A model generated the notes under the pieces. That model saw nothing but the letters and a program-made list of their open reading frames with translations, was not told the DNA's origin and ran no database searches. A DNA stretch of 8,383 bases from Prevotella sp. (lineage in GTDB: Bacteria; Bacteroidota; Bacteroidia; Bacteroidales; Bacteroidaceae). The stretch is taken from positions 1 through 8,383 of the forward strand of contig JAFXZF010000015.1 in the NCBI GenBank assembly GCA_017541365.1, read 5' to 3'. The position numbers were made by a program, and so were the translations under genes. Shown here piece after piece: positions 6,390 to 8,383 of this stretch (position 1 is the stretch's first letter; each line of letters opens with the position of its first letter).

Positions 6390-7833
6390 GAACAGAACAA
6401 GATTGTGGATACTCCTATGCATAGCCCTCTGCCAAGTGGCAAGCGGCTATGCGCATGACAAGAAGATAAAGCCATACCTTGAGCTAAACCAGTTGCCAAG
6501 GCTCATTGACATCATGCCGGCACCGCCAGCTTTCGACAGCCCAGAGTTTGCCAACGACGTGGTGCGCTATGGTTGGGGCAAGCAACAAAGAGAGGACTCC
6601 GCCCGCGTGGCTACGGCGATAGCCGATGCGGAGTGGTATGACCATGTGAAACTATATGGGCAGTGGAAGGAAGCCTTCGGGCTGGAGATAAGCAAGACGA
6701 ACACTCCCGAGATATGGAAACTGATGGAGACGAGTCTCGCCACCACCGACCCCATGCGTAAGGAGACGAAGGCATACTACCATCGTCAGCGTCCCTTTGA
6801 GCGATTCAATGACTCTATGCCGTCGCACGAAGAGGACGATCTGCGTGGTGAGGGCAGTTATCCCTCAGGACATAGTCTGCGTGGATGGACCATATCACTC
6901 CTCTTGGCACAGATAGCGCCACAGCGTGCGGAGGAGATATACAAACGCGGATGGGACTATTGTAACAGCCGTGTGATAGTAGGAGCCCACTGGCAGAGCG
7001 ACGTCGATGCCAGCCGTACTGCTGCCAGCATAGGTTTCTGTGCACTGCAGAGTAGTAAGGAGTTCGTACAACAGATGAAGAAGGCGCAGGAGGAATACGC
7101 CAAGAATACTGTTGCGAACGGAAATGCCTGCAGTGGCTCAGTCAATCCACTGGACAGAAACAGATTTGTTGTGTTGACAGAGGCTGTACCCGATGCCATA
7201 TTAGAGATACGCTACTATAGCACATACAACTTCACCGGCAATCGCATTGACGGTTATGAGCAACCAACGGCAATGCTGACCAAGGAGGCGGCGAAGGCAC
7301 TGAAAGCAGTCAGTGACGATGTGCGTGCGCAGGGTTATCGTCTAAAGATATACGATGCCTATCGTCCGCAGAAGGCTGTTGATAACTTCGTCAGGTGGGC
7401 TGCTGACATCCCCGACACACTGATGAAGCCCTACTTCTATCCCGACCTTGACAAAAGTGTATTGTTCGATCAGGGCTATATCGCCAGCAAGAGTGGACAC
7501 ACGCGCGGCTCAACGGTAGATCTCACGCTCTTTGACATGGCAACGGAGAAGGAACTCGACATGGGTGGCACCTTCGACTGGTTTGGACCTGAGAGTCATC
7601 CTGACTTCTGTGGCAATCCTGAGACAGGCGAATATACCGGTGACAACAGTAAGAGTCCCTTAACACCAAAGCGTTCTATCACAGAACGGCAGTTTAAAAA
7701 CCGCATGATACTGCGCAAGGCGATGCTTGCCCACGGCTTCAAACCCGTTGACACGGAGTGGTGGCACTTCACTTTGAAGGACGAGCCTTATTCTGAAACT
7801 TACTTCAACTTCCCTGTAAAACAGATTAAATAA
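6388..7833 (+). CDS. Exported fusion protein: class A acid phosphatase (PAP2) plus VanX-like D-Ala-D-Ala dipeptidase
   Basis: The 481-residue protein has two enzyme domains after a probable signal peptide (about 1-20, cleavage near ASGYAH). Residues about 28-235 are a class A non-specific acid phosphatase (PhoN-like, PAP2 superfamily) with the complete signature: K128-x6-R135-P136, PSGH (159-162) and SR-x5-H-xxx-D (194-205; H201, D205). These enzymes release phosphate from periplasmic phosphomonoesters. Residues about 253-481 are a peptidase M15D (VanX/DdpX) domain: R326 in YDAYRP, zinc ligands H371 and D378 in SGHTRGSTVDL, and E457 and H460 in EWWHF, all matching VanX catalytic positions. 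The linker (about 236-252) is short and contains no stop or frameshift, so the fusion is real in this sequence. No internal membrane segments are seen, so it is predicted soluble and periplasmic, where it could not act on cytoplasmic D-Ala-D-Ala as VanX does. The substrates are unknown. Confidence 0.9.
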   Translation: MNRTRLWILLCIALCQVASGYAHDKKIKPYLELNQLPRLIDIMPAPPAFDSPEFANDVVRYGWGKQQREDSARVATAIADAEWYDHVKLYGQWKEAFGLEISKTNTPEIWKLMETSLATTDPMRKETKAYYHRQRPFERFNDSMPSHEEDDLRGEGSYPSGHSLRGWTISLLLAQIAPQRAEEIYKRGWDYCNSRVIVGAHWQSDVDASRTAASIGFCALQSSKEFVQQMKKAQEEYAKNTVANGNACSGSVNPLDRNRFVVLTEAVPDAILEIRYYSTYNFTGNRIDGYEQPTAMLTKEAAKALKAVSDDVRAQGYRLKIYDAYRPQKAVDNFVRWAADIPDTLMKPYFYPDLDKSVLFDQGYIASKSGHTRGSTVDLTLFDMATEKELDMGGTFDWFGPESHPDFCGNPETGEYTGDNSKSPLTPKRSITERQFKNRMILRKAMLAHGFKPVDTEWWHFTLKDEPYSETYFNFPVKQIK

Positions 7834-7847
7834 CTGAGATAAAAGAA

Positions 7848-8383
7848 ATGAAGTCGTGGATGCTCATAAGCATAATAGCAATCCTGTCAGTGATTGATGT
7901 TGCGGCACAGTATATCCCCAAGGCTCCAGACTATTCAGATGCGACAATGTGGGTCACCAGTGATGGTGATGCGCTGGGCACGGGAGCGGATGTATTTTAC
8001 GTGGTATCGACATGGGAGGAGGATTGGCAGACGGCAGACGGCACTGTATGTCACTATGCCGATGTGTGGAATCCTGTGCATCGTGAGCACATGGCAAGGG
8101 AGATAAACCGTGCTGCCGCTTACATGTCAAAGGGCAACCGCTTCTATGCGCCCTACTATCGCCATACCACGATTGACGCATGGGTGACACAAAACGAGGA
8201 CACGCTCGACAACCGCTTGCGTCTTGCCATGGCTGACGTGCGTGAGGCTTTCGACCTGTTTCAGCAGCAGCGTGACAAGAGCCGTCCACTCATCATCGCA
8301 GGATTCAGTCAGGGAGGCAGAGCTGTTGTAGAATTACTGAAACATATCGGCGATGATACCTATCAGCAGTTGGCTGCTGCCTA
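7848..8383 (+). CDS. Exported DUF3089 alpha/beta-hydrolase, N-terminal part (cut by window edge)
   Basis: The gene opens 14 nt after the preceding stop codon and reads to the window end without a stop, giving 178 codons. The start MKSWMLISIIAILSVIDVAA is a signal peptide with probable cleavage after VAA (residue 20), so the product is exported. PKAPDYSDATMWV (24-36), ADVFYVVSTW (47-56) and NRFYAPYYRHTTIDAW (97-112) resemble the DUF3089 family of predicted esterase/lipase-like hydrolases. AGFSQGG (151-157) is the G-x-S-x-G nucleophile elbow, with S154 the expected catalytic serine. The acid and histidine of the triad should lie beyond 8383. The substrate is unknown. Spacing suggests co-transcription with the upstream fusion gene. 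I recognise the family from motif memory, not from a search. Confidence 0.8.
   Translation, partial: MKSWMLISIIAILSVIDVAAQYIPKAPDYSDATMWVTSDGDALGTGADVFYVVSTWEEDWQTADGTVCHYADVWNPVHREHMAREINRAAAYMSKGNRFYAPYYRHTTIDAWVTQNEDTLDNRLRLAMADVREAFDLFQQQRDKSRPLIIAGFSQGGRAVVELLKHIGDDTYQQLAAA

Noticed and set aside
6398..6435. Possible lipobox at C15 of the fusion protein
   Set aside because: The residues before C15 (I-A-L) have Leu at -1, where lipoboxes need a small residue, so a standard signal peptidase I site near residues 18-22 is preferred.
6388..7833. The VanX-like domain as a vancomycin-resistance determinant
   Set aside because: There is no VanH or VanA-type ligase nearby, the protein is predicted to be exported, and Gram-negative Bacteroidota are generally protected from vancomycin by the outer membrane. 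A wall-fragment or nutrient role is more likely.

Overview
This window looks like chromosomal DNA from a member of the Bacteroidota, most likely Prevotella/Segatella-like or a close Bacteroidales relative. This is an inference from three things: two well-formed Bacteroidota-type promoters (TTTG, 19 nt, TAnnTTTG), A-rich leaders without clear Shine-Dalgarno sequences in front of the start codons, and protein sequences that resemble Bacteroidales homologues (class II aldolase, RND efflux proteins). No tRNA, rRNA, insertion sequence, CRISPR array or clear intrinsic terminator was seen.

Layout. Bases 1-335 (minus strand) hold the first 111 codons of a class II fructose-1,6-bisphosphate aldolase gene, cut by the window edge. 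Bases 336-542 are a divergent intergenic region with one promoter for each direction, the two -33 boxes lying back to back about 18 bp apart. From 543 to the right end, five genes run on the plus strand with gaps of only 58, 36, 24 and 14 nt and no visible terminator, so they probably form one transcription unit: an RND periplasmic adaptor lipoprotein (543-1685), an HAE-1 type RND permease (1744-4902), a NodT/TolC-type outer-membrane factor lipoprotein (4939-6363), a secreted two-domain protein fusing a class A acid phosphatase (PAP2) to a VanX-like D-Ala-D-Ala dipeptidase (6388-7833), and the start of a secreted DUF3089 alpha/beta hydrolase (7848 to past 8383).

How the genes work together. 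The first three genes encode all parts of a tripartite drug or toxin exporter across both membranes, with the expected proton-relay and lipobox residues. The two downstream genes encode predicted exported hydrolases with intact visible active-site motifs. Their co-transcription with the pump is inferred from spacing; a shared physiological role (envelope stress, cell-wall fragment handling, or modification of pumped compounds) is a hypothesis.

The most unusual features are the phosphatase-dipeptidase fusion, an array of six in-register 8-nt repeats (1693-1740) ending 3 nt before the permease start codon, and further short direct repeats abutting the next two start codons. I did not find a clearly new defence or mobile system; most of the window is a conventional efflux operon with an unusual tail.
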